Below are positions 43,727 through 56,965 of a DNA stretch of 64,000 nucleotides, piece after piece (the first letter of the stretch is position 1; each line of letters opens with the position of its first letter). Both the position numbers and the translations under genes were made by a program. This DNA is from Pempheris klunzingeri. Lineage: Eukaryota; Chordata; Actinopteri; Acropomatiformes; Pempheridae. Below the pieces are notes generated by a model. That model worked only from the letters and a program-made list of their open reading frames with translations. It was not told the DNA's origin and made no database searches. The DNA lies in contig NC_092019.1 in the NCBI RefSeq assembly GCF_042242105.1, positions 17,591,328 through 17,655,327 of the forward strand, read 5' to 3'.

Positions 43727-45018
43727 ACAGTGCAGACTTAATTAAAGGTATGTTGGTCATTATGATATGCTTTACGTGCTGTATGATATTGGATTATTTT
43801 ATGGAGCATTTGAGATGTCAGGGAAATGTCTTCTTCTCAGTGGCAACTATTCACGATATGGAACGCAGGGGAAGATGATGCCTTCTGACAACAGTTGCTG
43901 TCTAACACTGGGAAGATAATCATTTGTTCTTAATAATATATAACAATATATAATTTGTTGGGCAAATTGTTCAGTTGTGCAAGCCTTATGTGTCTGGAAA
44001 GTCCATATGATTTATTTCACTAAAACTCTACATGGCTACTGGGAATGAAACTGTTTCTGTGTTTGAATCTGATCTCAAATTTTTCATTTTAGCTTGTGGA
44101 GACCTGTAGTCTGTGGATTACCCAACATAGCCTTCAGCTTTCTTAATTATTACCATCAATCCAGAGATGACAGTATAAACAGTAATCTGCAATCATGTCT
44201 ATTTAGTCCTTTCTGAAACACTACAAAGTTTTCCAGAAGGTGGCAGTGGTGGTGAAACCAGATACTCCTTTTGATGTAATGTTCCATTTTAACCACGTGG
44301 TGGCGTTGTTGAGCTGCATTTCCGCTGCTGAACAGCTCTCACTGAGTGGACCTTTGAGAACCAGCATCTGAAATATTGGACCTTTAGCTGCGATTGGCTG
44401 TGTTGACATGGAGTCAGTGATCTACAAACTCCAACAAATTTGCCCTGTTTTACTGAACTGAGTCTGGAAACCAAACAACAAGTGTAACTGCCAGAGGAGG
44501 ATGTGTGAAAATGCACATAGTTAACTTGACATCCTCCGCTTCCTCTGTATTGAAAGTAGTCAGTGATGTCATGGTCCCTGCTACCTGTTCAGTTTTTAAA
44601 TGAGAGCATATCAATCAGAAAAAGAATTTAAAGACTTGTTTCATTCCACTGCTTACTTTGCATTGACATAATAGGTGTTGTATAGTTTGTATCAAAGCCA
44701 ACTCAGAGCAGAGCTGTTATCTGTCGTTATCATCATCAGCTCACCACATCCTCCCCTGACAACTGTTCACCTCAGCTATGCTGTGATTCGTCCTGACACG
44801 GCAGAAAGGGTGCGTTCACCTCTAATAAACTCCTCTCCAGGCTTTGCTTGTTACTAATTATCATACACGGTCACAGTTGTGGTGGTGAACTTTAAAAAAA
44901 GATACAAAGTGAAATACTGCAAGAAACTTTTTATTTATTTAAAAAAAGAGAGGTGTGAATGTCACTGTGGGAGTTTATTTGGTCAGAGTCAAAGTGAGTC
45001 TACTGTGGCACACCATAA

Positions 45019-45035
45019 ACACCAGGAGGCACTGC
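45019..45035 (+). promoter_or_regulatory. CTCF-like motif
   Basis: ACACCAGGAGGCACTGC resembles the CTCF core CCASYAGRKGGCRS with one mismatch at the start. It lies between cox6b and slc2a3, upstream of the MITE. Occupancy is not inferable. Confidence 0.25.
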
Positions 45036-45319
45036 TGCACCACATTTTAAAGAGTAAAACCTACAGAAAGTCTATCTACACAGTGCTCCCTGTGTCTGTA
45101 ACAGCTCTCCAGCGTCCACTGGATCTTTTCCCTTGTAATCCTGTTGGCCCTGATGGTGTTCAAACTTACCAAACATACCTAAAATGCTGCACTTAACTGA
45201 AGGAAAATGTGGATGAAATTGTGAAACATTTGAAATATTTCTATTAAATAGCATTTAAGAATTCTGTTGTATACAACAGCCCTCTTAAAGACCACAGGCC
45301 TGTAGGGCTGGTTGAAATA

Positions 45320-45551
45320 TTAACCCTTTAACCTTCTGCTCAACCATATGGTAGAGCACATTTTGACTCACTGTATCTTATTGAAAACATGTTTTACTTA
45401 CGACATCTCAACCGTTTGGTAGAGGCCAATATTTCAAAAAATGTGGGGTCTGTTCATAAAAAAACATTGATTTTTGTAATTAGTGCCCCAAGGAAAAAAA
45501 AGAATACATTTTTTCATTGCTTTTTTCTTGGTGAGGACGTTAAAGGGTTAA
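45320..45551. mobile_element. piggyBac-like MITE with TTAA duplication
   Basis: The left end is TTAA then CCCTTTAAC (45324-45332). The right end is GTTAAAGGG (45539-45547) then TTAA. The 9-base inverted repeats are perfect, begin with CCC, and are flanked by TTAA, the target of piggyBac transposases. The body is 224 bases, AT-rich and without coding capacity. The inner parts of the two ends are only loosely similar. The element looks complete as a non-autonomous copy. Confidence 0.6.
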
Positions 45552-46023
45552 GAATATGTGAAGCGAAGTTCAGGGAAAGACGTGTTTTCTTCCCTTTCAG
45601 TGAATATTTCAGTGGTAAAGATGAGGTTCATTATTTGGGTTTGTTGATGCTTTTTGTTGTTTCCTATTTCCTGTTGCTGTTGTTTCCTACATCGTTGAAT
45701 GTCATTAGAATTAGGCTGATAAAAAAGGAAAAAAACACAACTTAATAGCTTGAAAGAATAAAATGAGATATATTTTATGATAAACAGGTTGGACTCACTA
45801 CAGGATGTGGTTGGTAATGGGCTCTTTGTGTGTGTATAAGAGAAGGAGAGAGAGTGAAGGCAACTACGCAACTATCTTTCCTCACTTCCTACCCCCCTCT
45901 CTGCCTCCGTGTGTATCTGTGTTTGCTCTTTGCAGATGTCATTGTAATTTGATTTGGTCACTCGGGCCTGGTCACTGGTGGAGATGCTGCAGTTCAGGTT
46001 TCTGTGGCAACGGCACAGAGAGG

Positions 46024-46053
46024 TTCAAGATTCAAGATTCAAGATTCTTTATT
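46024..46053. repeat. Short tandem TTCAAGA with T-rich tail
   Basis: Three copies of TTCAAGA run into TTCTTTATT. This string recurs widely in fish genomes as part of a dispersed repeat; only a short piece is recognisable here. Confidence 0.4.
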
Positions 46054-46848
46054 AAGGTGCACCTTTTGAAGAATGTTTCAAGCATTTGGGGCACTGAACC
46101 TGAACATCTGCACGTCGCCCTCTCTCTATTCAGTTCCCCTTTTTAAGTGGGTTATTCAGAGACAAGATGAAATGATCACTCACAGAAAGAGGAGAAAACA
46201 TCCACATTACACAGAATCTGACGTTTTTCTTGTAAAGTCACTGTGACAACACATTTCCAGTCACTTTTTTTCCCCCACTGCAGATTTGTAATGTGAGTGG
46301 ACGCGTCCAAAAGTAGGCCTGGTTGTTTTAAGGTATTCTGAAGTACATTAATATGCACAGCACACATGCTGTCATAGTGTCATATTCAAGTTTACATGTT
46401 TTACAGGGGCAGTCATGGTGTGGTTATGTGGTTTTGAACCCTTAAAATCTACAGGAAACATTTGTTTACTCTTTCCTGTTCCCATAGTTTCCTGTCATGT
46501 AGGGGTGAACTGTCTAAACTCTGTCTGAATAAGGTGTAATAGCAGTTTCGAAATGAGCCGCAGAGATGAGTTAATGAGCATCAAGTCATCTGGACGTATT
46601 GTTAAAATAATCTGCCTTTCAGGAGGCCAGATGCTGCTCTAAAACTCACACTGGGCTCATTTTAATTTGTTGATCATTAAAATAGAAACATAAATGAATA
46701 GGTAAATGAATAATCCAAATAAAAAAGCCCAAATAAATGTATTAATGTCAAACTGGACTGTTAGGCAACAGTTTACATGATTAAATGTGAGACTGAACCA
46801 GAGAACAATCCTCTGGCTTCAGCCATCAGCTGAAACAGAATTTTTTAG

Positions 46849-46882
46849 AGTAGATTAGATTCAACTTTATTGTCATTGTTGA
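46849..46882. repeat. Fragment of abundant fish repeat
   Basis: TAGATTAGATTCAACTTTAT followed by TGTCATTG is a string known from many fish loci. Like 46024-46053 it has an ATTCAA plus TTTATT core. No ends are visible. Confidence 0.35.
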
Positions 46883-47639
46883 GCCAAATTGAGACTTTGA
46901 TTATGATCAGTGACAACAGCACTCATAATTATTCAGTGGTTTATCTCCACTAAGGGCTGTTAACGCTAATGAGGACACAGAGGTCGTGTCCTGGATGTTT
47001 GTGGGGTTTAGCAACCTTGGAACTCATTCCAGCGTTTGTATATCTTTCAATTGACTGAATACTTTTAGGCCAACCACAAAAATGTTCCAGTTCCAATTGA
47101 GTTGAACATGTAACTAAATTCATGTTACAAAAATTTTACTTTAAATTTTTGATATGTTTCATATTCTTCTGCGATTAGGGTGGATGTGGGTAGTATTTCT
47201 GGCCTCAGTATTTCTAAAATCCTGCATGATACTGACATGCTTTCACATGCTTTGGTTGTTTTATGTGAGCTGTATTTTGACTTATAGAATCTCTGTTTTC
47301 AGAGAACATTTTTCATATTCAACATCAGTGCTACACTGTCTCCAAAATCAAAGATCAAGCTCATGTCCTGGGCCTCCAATAACACTGTCGATGAAACTAA
47401 ACCAACTAAATAAATAAAACTAAAACAATAACTGAATATAAATGAAAAACAAATTACGATAGAGCCCAACATGCTCACCAAGTGGATTTAAAAATGGCCC
47501 TGAGCCACGCTTTGTTCTGGAAAACTTGACAAATTCCAGACTGGGATTGAGGTGGGCCGTGAAGATTAGACATAGTTGATGAAGAATTAGGAGGGCTCCC
47601 GGTTTGTTTGCCACCCACTGAGCCGGTCTCATGATTTCT

Positions 47640-48068
47640 GCATGACCAGACTGTATCTGAACTTCGTGCACATTGCCTTTTGTTCTCGCGCCCCCGGTGG
47701 GCAGCTGATGGGCCAGCACCAGCACAGAGGCTCCTTTCACCGACACCGTTTGTTCTCCATCTCTGGTCCGCACGGTACGGTTGCCCGAGCACGTCCCCTT
47801 TCTTCAGCTGAGCGGAAACGCATCTGCGCCACTGCCACAGAAATGGGAAGTTCCGCCTGCGCCTTTTACGCACGGGGGAGCGTCCCAGGGAGTATGAGTA
47901 AGAGAGGAGTCAAGGCGCTGAAACGTGCCGCTAAACTTGTACAACTTACTTTAAGAACACACACACACACACACACAGGAGGGACAACTGACCATTTGCC
48001 ATAACAAACAGGTCTGGACAAGACTGGATCACTGGATACAGAAAAGCTGGCACACATCTCACATAACG
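47640..48068 (+). promoter_or_regulatory. slc2a3: Probable slc2a3 promoter and 5' non-coding exon
   Basis: This stretch is distinctly richer in GC and CpG than its AT-rich surroundings. A donor at 48068/48069 (CATAACG|GTAAAC) would end a 5' exon. Acceptors at 48641 or 48666 precede the exon with the start codon. Hypoxia-type cores (ACGTG) occur at 47923-47927 and, on the minus strand, at about 47790-47794; GLUT genes are known HIF targets. Exon and start site are inferred. Confidence 0.4.
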
Positions 48069-48776
48069 GTAAACAAACATTTATTTTTATTTGTCATGCC
48101 GATTGATTCATGCGGGCTGTCACTGTCAAAAAATGTTTCTTTCAGGTGCCGAATGACGCGTCTGTGTTGTTATTGCCGCCTTATTGCGCGTAATAAAACA
48201 TTTTCATCAGTTGATCATCAGCTCCATCGCACAATGCGGGTTATTGTAGTCTGTGCATTTTTTTTTTGTATTGATAAAAATAAGTAAAGCGACAATAATC
48301 ACATTTGAAAAGAAGGAGTTACATCACTTTTCTCTTTTGATTTCACAATTAGAGAGAGCAGAAGAGGAGGGTGCATGCCAAGCAGAGGGAGGGGTTTGCT
48401 GTCAGTTTTTGCACTGACTCCTGTTGAATTCATTGAGTGCAGAAAAGTGCGTGAGCTGCTGCACAGTGCTCCACACTATCTGACTCCATCAGGTCTGCAG
48501 TCTAAAGTCCTTAGTAGTCCTGGTATGAACTACAATATGGTTTCTCTCATAACCAACAGAATTCATTTTCTGGTGCTAAAAATTCTTTAAACATTTACTC
48601 TGAAAGTTTATCATATTGCTCTTCTGTTTGTTTATCTTCAGGTTTTCCTTCTGACTGTCTGCACAGAGGTGTAGTGTGTGTTCATAAGGAGGAACAGATC
48701 AGTCAAAGAGGCTGCAGTTCGTGAGCCGAGGTGTCTGTGTAGTTTTCTTCTGAATATCTTCTATCAAGCAACAAAG

Positions 48777-51700
48777 ATGGAGCGGATGGAGGACGATAAG
48801 GTAAATTTAAGAGTTTCCTCTATTGCTGCAAGAGTCGCTGGTATTTCCTCAAACCCTGCACACTTGCTACTGCTGTACAGTTTCTGCCCATTACTGTAAT
48901 CTTGTCAGATACAAACATGTTCATGTCCTGAGGAAGAGTGTCAACCATTGTTTGTTATATTCATTACGTGGTTTTGGCTCAAAACTACTTAATGAATAAC
49001 AGTGAGGTATTTACGAGTCCCAGGATGGCAATTCTGTAATTTTCCTTTCTGGCAAGAGCAAGGACTGGGGGTGAGAGTCGAGCACTTCAGGACGTGACTA
49101 AGAGAGAGGGAGTAGGAGACAGGACTGTTGGGTGGCAAGTTTCAACTTGAGTGTGTCTTTTATTTTTCATACTGCGTAGGAAGGTGGACTGAGGGAGTAG
49201 TAATATGCCAGAGACAGATCTGGGAAAGGACTGATAACCAGTAGGGCATGCTTCCAGTGATAACACGCGACACAGGAGAGTTACTGTTACGATTGTTATA
49301 CATTTGAATACACCAAGTCTTTGAGATTATAACGAATATCTGAAGTGACTAAAGTAAATGTGCCTGCTATCTATCATGTGCTTTCACAAACCCTCCCTGT
49401 GGTTTGTCTTTTGAAACAACCTGCATGCAGTTTCTTCATTTTCACGAGTGTTACTTAAGATTTTCATATCATCTGTGTTGATGTAACAGTGAATATTAGC
49501 ATGTACTCCAGAAACATTTGTGCAAAATGTTTGCACAAAACAAACTCAACCATTACGTTTTTACATAATTTTTATATTTATAATATTTATCCTTTTGGAT
49601 GTAGTGCAGTGAAGAGCAAAATGTGAGCAAAAGTCAAATTTACGATAAAGTGAGAAGAGAAAGGGTCAGTGCAATGTAGTCAAAACACATGGAGCAAGAA
49701 AGATAGAAAGAAAGATACTGAAAAAGAGACAAAGATTGCAAGATGATGCAAAAGTGGAAGTTGAGTTTTGAAGAAAAGAGACGTGTCGATCCAGATTCAT
49801 CCCTCTGAATATCGGGAGAGATAATGAACTGTTGAAATATAGTAGCTGCATCTGGTTTGCTGTGATTTGGTCATTTTTCTGTGTAATTATTTAACATTAG
49901 AGGAAAAATGAACCAAACAGAAGTAATTACCGCATAAAGAGAGTAAAGCTTAGATAGTTCATTCCTGATCTTGGAAACAGTGGTAAAGAGAAGAATTTCA
50001 CCTTAATCTGTGCGACCACATGGTCGGCCACTCCCTAATCACAGATGCTGTCATACCAAGTGGGTGAATAACTAGTTTATTCAACAGTCTAATCTTACTC
50101 AACACCAGCATGTTGCTGCAGATGCAAGTCTATTTCCTCGGAATACAGACATATAGGTACGCCCAATTTAAATAATCTCCTGTAGTATCATCCAGGTATG
50201 CTATACTCCAGACTAACCTTGTGTGTTTTAGCCCTCCCGTTATTATCTCACTCCCGATTATCTGAGGTGATCTTGTAGTGAGAGTGAAAGAAAGTTTGAG
50301 TGTAACAACTTCTTGTAACAATTTCCCTTTTTAAAAAAAGTACATATTTAACATGTTCATGTGATTATATTCTGACTATATCACTTATTTTTCCTTTCCA
50401 TTCCATTCCATTTATTTTTTCTCACTTCATCTTTATTGAACATTTGTTTTATTTGTAGAACTTTGTATTTCTCTTTCGCTGCCACTTTATCATGTATGCT
50501 GCGCTTCCTGTGTGCAGCTCACACCGAGATATGTCCATCACATAGAGTTCACATGACTGTGATACCAGTGCGTTCAGCATGTTTTAGTTGTCAATATGAG
50601 ACAAGGCCATGATGTCCCCCGGAGAAACACAGTGACTTGATTACAACTGATTATCTAACTGTGGTGAAATGTTTTCCGTTATGAGTCCAGCATGTGTGAG
50701 TTGCTTCATTCTGATCCGTGTGGTGGTTTAATTAAATGGGCAACTGATAAGAACCATGTACTTAAAACACATATATTAAGGAAGTAAGGAATCTGAAGTT
50801 CTCTCATCAATCTAATTACTGCAGAAAAAGGAGGTGGCTGATCAAATGAAAGAACAGTTTGTTTCGGGAGAGGGAACCTCTGTGAACTGCTCTTTGATTT
50901 CAAAATGCTGTGCATATTGAGGCAGTTTGTTCCCAAGGAACGTTCTGTTTCATGACATTTGAGGAATTTGTTATTTTATCTGTGCAGATAACAAATCATG
51001 TAGGGTAAAACAAAGATCAGTGTGCCATGTACATGTTTGTTGCTAGACACGTCTGTTCTTGACTTGAGTAAGATTACAAATTGTGCAAAACAACGTATTA
51101 ATTACCATCATGAATGTTTCATAGTGGACTTAGTGTTGAAACAAGCAGATTTTGAGACTAGATGGATTAAACTGGAGGATTAAAATGGCTTTCCTTTAAT
51201 TAATGAGCTAATTTAGACCTTGACCATTAGACTCTGGGTGCAAATAATAACCTTCAAAGTTCTTAGAGAGTTGATGTATTACAATAAATGGAAAAGAGAT
51301 GTAGTCAGTGATTTAGCTGGTAAATCAAAGTGACTTTGATTGGGGATTTCCAATTTTGGCATAACGCCCCTACACAGTAGACTCAGCAGTTCAACTTCAT
51401 TTAAACCAATTACTCTGTTCAGTTCTGCTTGGTTGGACACTTTTACATATTGCAAATTTCACTGCAGCAGGCCTTGTCATGTAAAGGATTACTGTCAGGT
51501 GTGTTGGCTTGTTATTACGAACTAAACCCACTTTAATTCTGAGACCAGCAGGAAAAACACTCACAATAGGATTCAGTCTTAGTCTCTCAGGGTGTCTTTA
51601 GCGACTTAGCTGAGAAATACCTCAGTTACAAATCGTGGAGCCTGTGCAGTGTTGTAACACCTAACACATCACAGCAGTGCTGCGAGCCTGCAGAAAGCTG

Positions 51701-51981
51701 ACAACAGGGAGGGAGGCCTGATGTAGAAAGGCGCATTGTGTGTAGTTACCAGTGTCACTACAAACAAGAAGAGCTTTGTAGGGCCAAGAACAGGACATGT
51801 CCACCACACAAACAGAACAAATGATTGCACACGAACTCCATCCAGTCACTGTCTTTTTCTTTTTCTTTTTCTGTACAGCCAAAGAAGAAGGTGACACTTC
51901 ACCTTCTCTTCTGCGTTTCAACAGCAGTCATCGGCTCGCTACAGTTTGGCTACAACACCGGCGTCATCAATGCACCAGAGC

Positions 51982-52023
<42 letters not shown>

Positions 52024-55000
52024 CCAACTTGCCATACAGCTGGATGGACATTTAGTGTTTTAATGTTTAATGACAGCTGGGACGACCATTAAGGGAATGG
52101 GCATAACTCCTGGCTTAATAATAGATGAAATACAATGTCTTCTCTAATTTTTCTTGTATTAATATTGTAATACCACCTTTCAATTGCCATTTTGTGAATC
52201 ACATTGACATTTATGTGCCATTGCTCTGTATTTGTGGTTTTGCAAGTGGGCCAAAATTAGAGCTGGGGTGCTAGACATCATGTTTTTTGGTCTCATTTGT
52301 GAGTGCAGCTTTGCATGGTGGCAGTACCAAAAAAGCTATACTGCCCTCTTGTGGATGTGTCAAAAACTCCCAAATACACATCATTCACAAACTCTGTCAA
52401 GTCTGTAAGATCTGTTCGGATTGTTTTGATCATAAACTCTTTGTTAAATGACACCACTTCTCCCCACCTGTTTCTGTGGTTTGACAGAAACTACGCAGGT
52501 TTTTCCAGAATGTGTCGATGGAGCGATACGGGCAGCCTTTCACCCCAGGAACCAATACTATGGTGTGGAGTTTTTCTGTGGCTATCTTCAGTGTGGGAGG
52601 CATGATAGGGTCTTTCTCTGTTGGAGCCATAGTTAACAGATTTGGCAGGTGAGAACATCAAGCATTAACACTTAAACGTAATGGTTTAATGCGAGCTGAC
52701 AGTCAATTAGTCAATTGACAGGAAAATATGAATCAACTTTGAAAATATGAATTAATCATCTCTGTCATGTATCAAGTAAAAAGTGGCAAACTTTTGCAAG
52801 TTTTAGCTTCTCAAATGTGAGGATTTGCTGATCGCAAATTAAAGGTTTTGTGCTTTGACAAAACAAGACCTATGAAGTTTTCACCATTGAGCTTTGGATT
52901 GTGATAAATTTCTCACTATTTTTCAATGACATTTCAGCTTTTCATAGTTTTCTTTTATATTCAATTGTTTCTCTCTGTACCGTCACTCACTATATCCTTC
53001 TTGTCTGTCATCCCCAGGCGTAAGTCCATGCTGATATCTAATGTCCTCGCTCTAATTGGTGGGGGTCTGATGGGACTGTCGGCTCTGAGTCGATCTTTTG
53101 AGATGATCATTTTTGGCCGGTTGATCATCGGAGTGTTCTGCGGTCTGTGCACGGGACTGACACCCATGTACGTTGGTGAGGTCTCTCCCACTGCTGTCCG
53201 AGGAGCCTTCGGCACGCTGCACCAGCTGGGTGTAGTTATTGGCATCCTGGTGGCGCAGGTATGATGCTGTGATATGGCGATTATACGACTGTGATTACAT
53301 TATCAATGCTTAATGTATTAAGTTGTGCAAAAGCTGTGGATTTCGCAGCTCTCCTTGTTTATTCACATCACCACACTGATTTCTTGCCCTCATTAGAGGG
53401 ATGCCTGAGGCTGTTTGTGGTTTTCTAATATAAAGTCCATTGATCAGTCATGTGACCAATAGATACCAAGTATACCAAACATCATTTTAGTGAAATTATT
53501 TTTACAGAATACCATATTTATTCTCAGTGGGTACAGTGTACTGAAGAGGAACTGTGCGTAGAAAAAAAAAATGAACACAAATGATTCCCACATAAGTACT
53601 TCATCCCCTGTTGCCTGTGTATTTTAGATCTTCGGTCTGGAGTCTCTCCTTGGCTCAGAAGCTCTGTGGCCCGTGCTGCTGGCTCTGACCATCCTGCCTG
53701 CCATACTGCAGAGCATCCTACTGCCCTTCTGCCCCGAAAGCCCTCGCTACCTGCTCATTGTCCTCAATCAGGAGGAGGAGGCAACAAAAGGTCAGTTTTA
53801 AGACAAAAGATGGCAACATCAGATTTTAATGACACTGAATCTAGAATTACTTGTGAATTTTTACTGATCTGTGGATGCAAGCATGTCCTGTAGATGAGAT
53901 GGCCCTGTGATTTATAAAAATGTCACCACATACTGTAACATTATGTTCCAAGACCCTTCCAGCCTTTCTTTATATTATATTTAAATAGATTATGTACTTA
54001 CTTCCTGTCTGTTCATCAATTCCTTCTTCTCTCTGCAGCATTGGTGCGTCTGCGTGGCTGTGAAGATGTGAGTGATGATATTCAGGAAATGAAGGAAGAA
54101 GGGATGAGGATGGCCATGGAAAAGAAAGTGACCATCCTTGAGCTCTTCCGCTCCCCAAACTACCGTCAACCGATCATTATCGCCATCATCCTCCAGCTCT
54201 CTCAGCAGCTGTCTGGCATCAACGCTGTGAGTAAACATCATATTCTATGATAATAATAATAATGGAGTACAGCGTTATGGATATGATTATCAGGTGTCAG
54301 CCCACATAAAGTGAGAAGGCAATCTTTAAACTAGTCCTTTCAATCATAAATCTTTAAGGAAGCGCCCACCGAAATGATACAAGTGTTTCTGACAAGCACA
54401 TGACAAAGAGATGCTTCTTGGCTCCAGGCAGTGTTAGATTGAGTGGAATAATTTTGGCCTCTGGGGTGTATGGAAAGAGACAAACACAGTGGTATTTAAC
54501 AGGTATGTGTTAATGAGGTCATGTAACAAGGCTGACTAAATGTGTTAGCATTTGCTACGTCTGACCTGACAATGTCCTTCAGCCTACGGCTAAAGGCTGT
54601 AGCATCGATTGAGCTCTGACAGACACATTAACACTTATGACCCATATCACTCACTAGCACAGTAGCTGTAGAGTTACACACAATGTAGCTTCTGTACGTT
54701 TCTGCTGTGTAATTATTCCAAAAAGTCCAAGCTGTAATATTTTAATATTATTTTAGGATCTTTCAGCTTGTTTTGCTTGTATGCCATGCATCTAAAAAAC
54801 CAAAAACAATTACCTAAATAATAATAAAGTAAATAAAACTCTCTTTCTCCCTCTCAGGTCTTTTACTACTCTACAGGCATATTTGACACAGCTGGTGTCA
54901 CTCAACCCATCTATGCCACCATAGGAGCTGGAGCTGTCAACACTGTATTTACTGTTGTCTCTGTAAGTGTCTCACTCCACTCTTGATGTCTCAGCATAAA

Positions 55001-55801
55001 GCATGTTTTATATTTATTGGATCGTTAATCGATCTTTTTCTTGCTTTGACTGCAGCTCTTCCTGGTTGAACGGGTGGGGCGAAGAACGCTGCATCTGATT
55101 GGTCTTGCTGGAATGGCCATTTCCGCCCTCCTCATGACGATCTCCCTGTCTTTGGTGGTGAGTGATGGTTGCACGATTCCTCAGGTCCTGTGAGCTTTTC
55201 GTCCCCTTTGCTCTCTCATCACATCTTCTCCTCATTCTCTCCGAGCAGAAGACCACCCCGTCTCTAAGCTATCTGGCCATACTAGCTGTGTTTGGCTTTG
55301 TTGCCAGTTTTGAGATGGGTCCAGGTCCCATTCCTTGGTTTATCGTGGCTGAGCTCTTCTCCCAGGGGCCCCGACCTGCTGCCATGGCCATCTCTGGCCT
55401 CTCCAACTGGACCGCCAACTTCCTTGTGGGGCTGGGCTTCCCTAAACTGGAGGTATGGACTCATTTAATCACTAAAATCTTCACATGTACAAATGATATG
55501 GGTTTGTCAAGGAGTTACATACATCTCTCTATTCCTCTCTCAGGAACTTTGTGGTCCTTACGTCTTCATTATATTCATGATCCTCCTCATCCTGTTCTTC
55601 ATCTTCACATTCCTGCGAGTGCCTGAGACCAAAGGAAGGACCTTTGACGACATTGCTCAGGGATTCGCTGCTAGTGCAAGGAAATCTCCCCAATCCCCAG
55701 GTCCTGATGCGGCCATCGGAATGACAGAGAGCAAAGAGACTCCACCCGTGTCGCCCACAGAAAAGGTTTCCATGGTGGATCTACCCCCAGAGAGGCCATG
55801 A
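48777..55801 (+). CDS. slc2a3: Facilitated glucose transporter, GLUT3 type
   Basis: Ten coding exons: 48777-48800, 51879-51983, 52488-52648, 53018-53258, 53628-53790, 54039-54226, 54858-54962, 55056-55157, 55249-55452 and 55544-55801, giving 516 aa. Class I sugar-transporter signatures are all present: [16 protein letters not shown] in helix 1, NVS glycosylation site in loop 1, FGRRKS after helix 2, PESPRYLL after helix 6, QLS (288-290) and FYYSTGIF in helix 7, [14 protein letters not shown] in helix 10 and PETKGRTF after helix 12. [17 protein letters not shown] and STGIF are shared with human GLUT3 rather than GLUT1 or GLUT4, so slc2a3 is preferred; an slc2a1-type name cannot be fully excluded. 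It carries glucose across the plasma membrane. The intron 2 donor starts a GT microsatellite; intron 3 has a MITE remnant. Confidence 0.92.
51984..52020. repeat. (GT)18 microsatellite starting at a splice donor
   Basis: The repeat begins at the first base of slc2a3 intron 2, so the donor site is CAG|GTGTGTGTG. The repeat is 37 bases long and uninterrupted. Confidence 0.95.
52341..52354 (-). promoter_or_regulatory. CTCF-like motif in slc2a3 intron 2
   Basis: The minus strand reads CCACAAGAGGGCAG, matching the CTCF core CCASYAGRKGGCRS at all but one position. It is the best of three such motifs in the window. Confidence 0.35.
52700..52830 (-). mobile_element. Partial hAT-like MITE in slc2a3 intron 3
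   Basis: Read on the minus strand it has CAGCAAATCCTCACATTTGA, GAAGCT, GATTAATTCAT and CAATTGACTAATTGACTG, which match in order the right half of the fish TAGGGCTGCAAC family. The left end is missing. It lies between exons 3 and 4. Confidence 0.55.
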
Positions 55802-56965
55802 AGATCCTCCGAGAGAAAGAGGAAGACTTAGATAACCAACGTATTTCAAGAGCATATTGTAAGGAGTTATATTTCATAATTCACAAATGATGAAAGAGCA
55901 GTGGGTGTGTTTAGAAAAAGCCAACTCAGTGTGTTAATGCAGAAATAAGATTGTTTTTTTTAATATAAGTGCCTTTATGAAATTAGTTTATTTTAAAGAT
56001 CTCTCAAATAATCGACAGACGTCCCTGTAATTCTGCTATAAACACGGGCCAAACTTAACTGAATTACCAGTACTTAATATATGTTGGCATTCCCAGTGCC
56101 AGCCCCATGCATATTGCCATATAAGAGGATCAACATATGCTCAATGTTAAGTCCCAGGTCTTCAGCTACCCCCAGTGTTAAAAGGTTGCAGGATTTGGGG
56201 GGGTTTTGCGTATTGAGGTCAAGCTTGAAAAGCCGGTTTTGGAGCTTGGTAGTTTGACCCAAAAAAAGACTGACTTTGTATCCTGTCTTGCCTGCCTGAT
56301 GTGCTTTGCTGCTAGGGGGAGGGAGCCATGCTGCCTTGTGTAGACAGACTAAACATGGAGGGCGTGCTGCAGATCTAAAACAAATATGTATAAACATGTA
56401 GAAGATAAGAAATATTTCTTCTCATACTGTAGCTCGTGCCCTGAGTTTGTTTGAAGTCAGCAGCGTTTATGTTGATAAATACGTAACAATAAGGACAGTA
56501 CTGTAAATTAATACTGTATTTATCAAGTATATTGTTTCATATGAGAATGAGATGTAGTGTAACACTGCCAAGCCGTGACAAAAGTCTCCTTATTGGCTTC
56601 CTGCTCTTAAAAACACAACCTAACCTCTGATTTCAGCCAGAGTGGCAGAAAAACTGCTGTCATTCATAGTACGCAGTTGGATACAAAAACTCAGGTGGCT
56701 GCTTGTGTTATACTGTGTACTTTTAACCGTTATGGCCTAAATAAATGTATTTATCCATCACTGTACTTGAAAGTAATTTGATGTCAGTACGAGGCAGTAA
56801 CTTCTGAATTATCATAAAAATGAAACATCTTGCAACCTTTGAAATAGTCAGTGTTAAACAGTCTTGTGAGGGATGTAGTACAACACATTCAAGTCTACAG
56901 CACATATCTCAGTAAAAACAAGATATCAGCCGTGTGGGATGGCGATGTTGAATAAAAACACTAAA

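Larger units (their letters stand above)
43750..47630. other. Intergenic region, cox6b to slc2a3
   Basis: No gene was recognised. It holds a piggyBac-like MITE (45320-45551), short fragments of two abundant fish repeats (46024-46053 and 46849-46882) and a CTCF-like site (45019-45035). The rest is AT-rich unique sequence. Confidence 0.55.
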
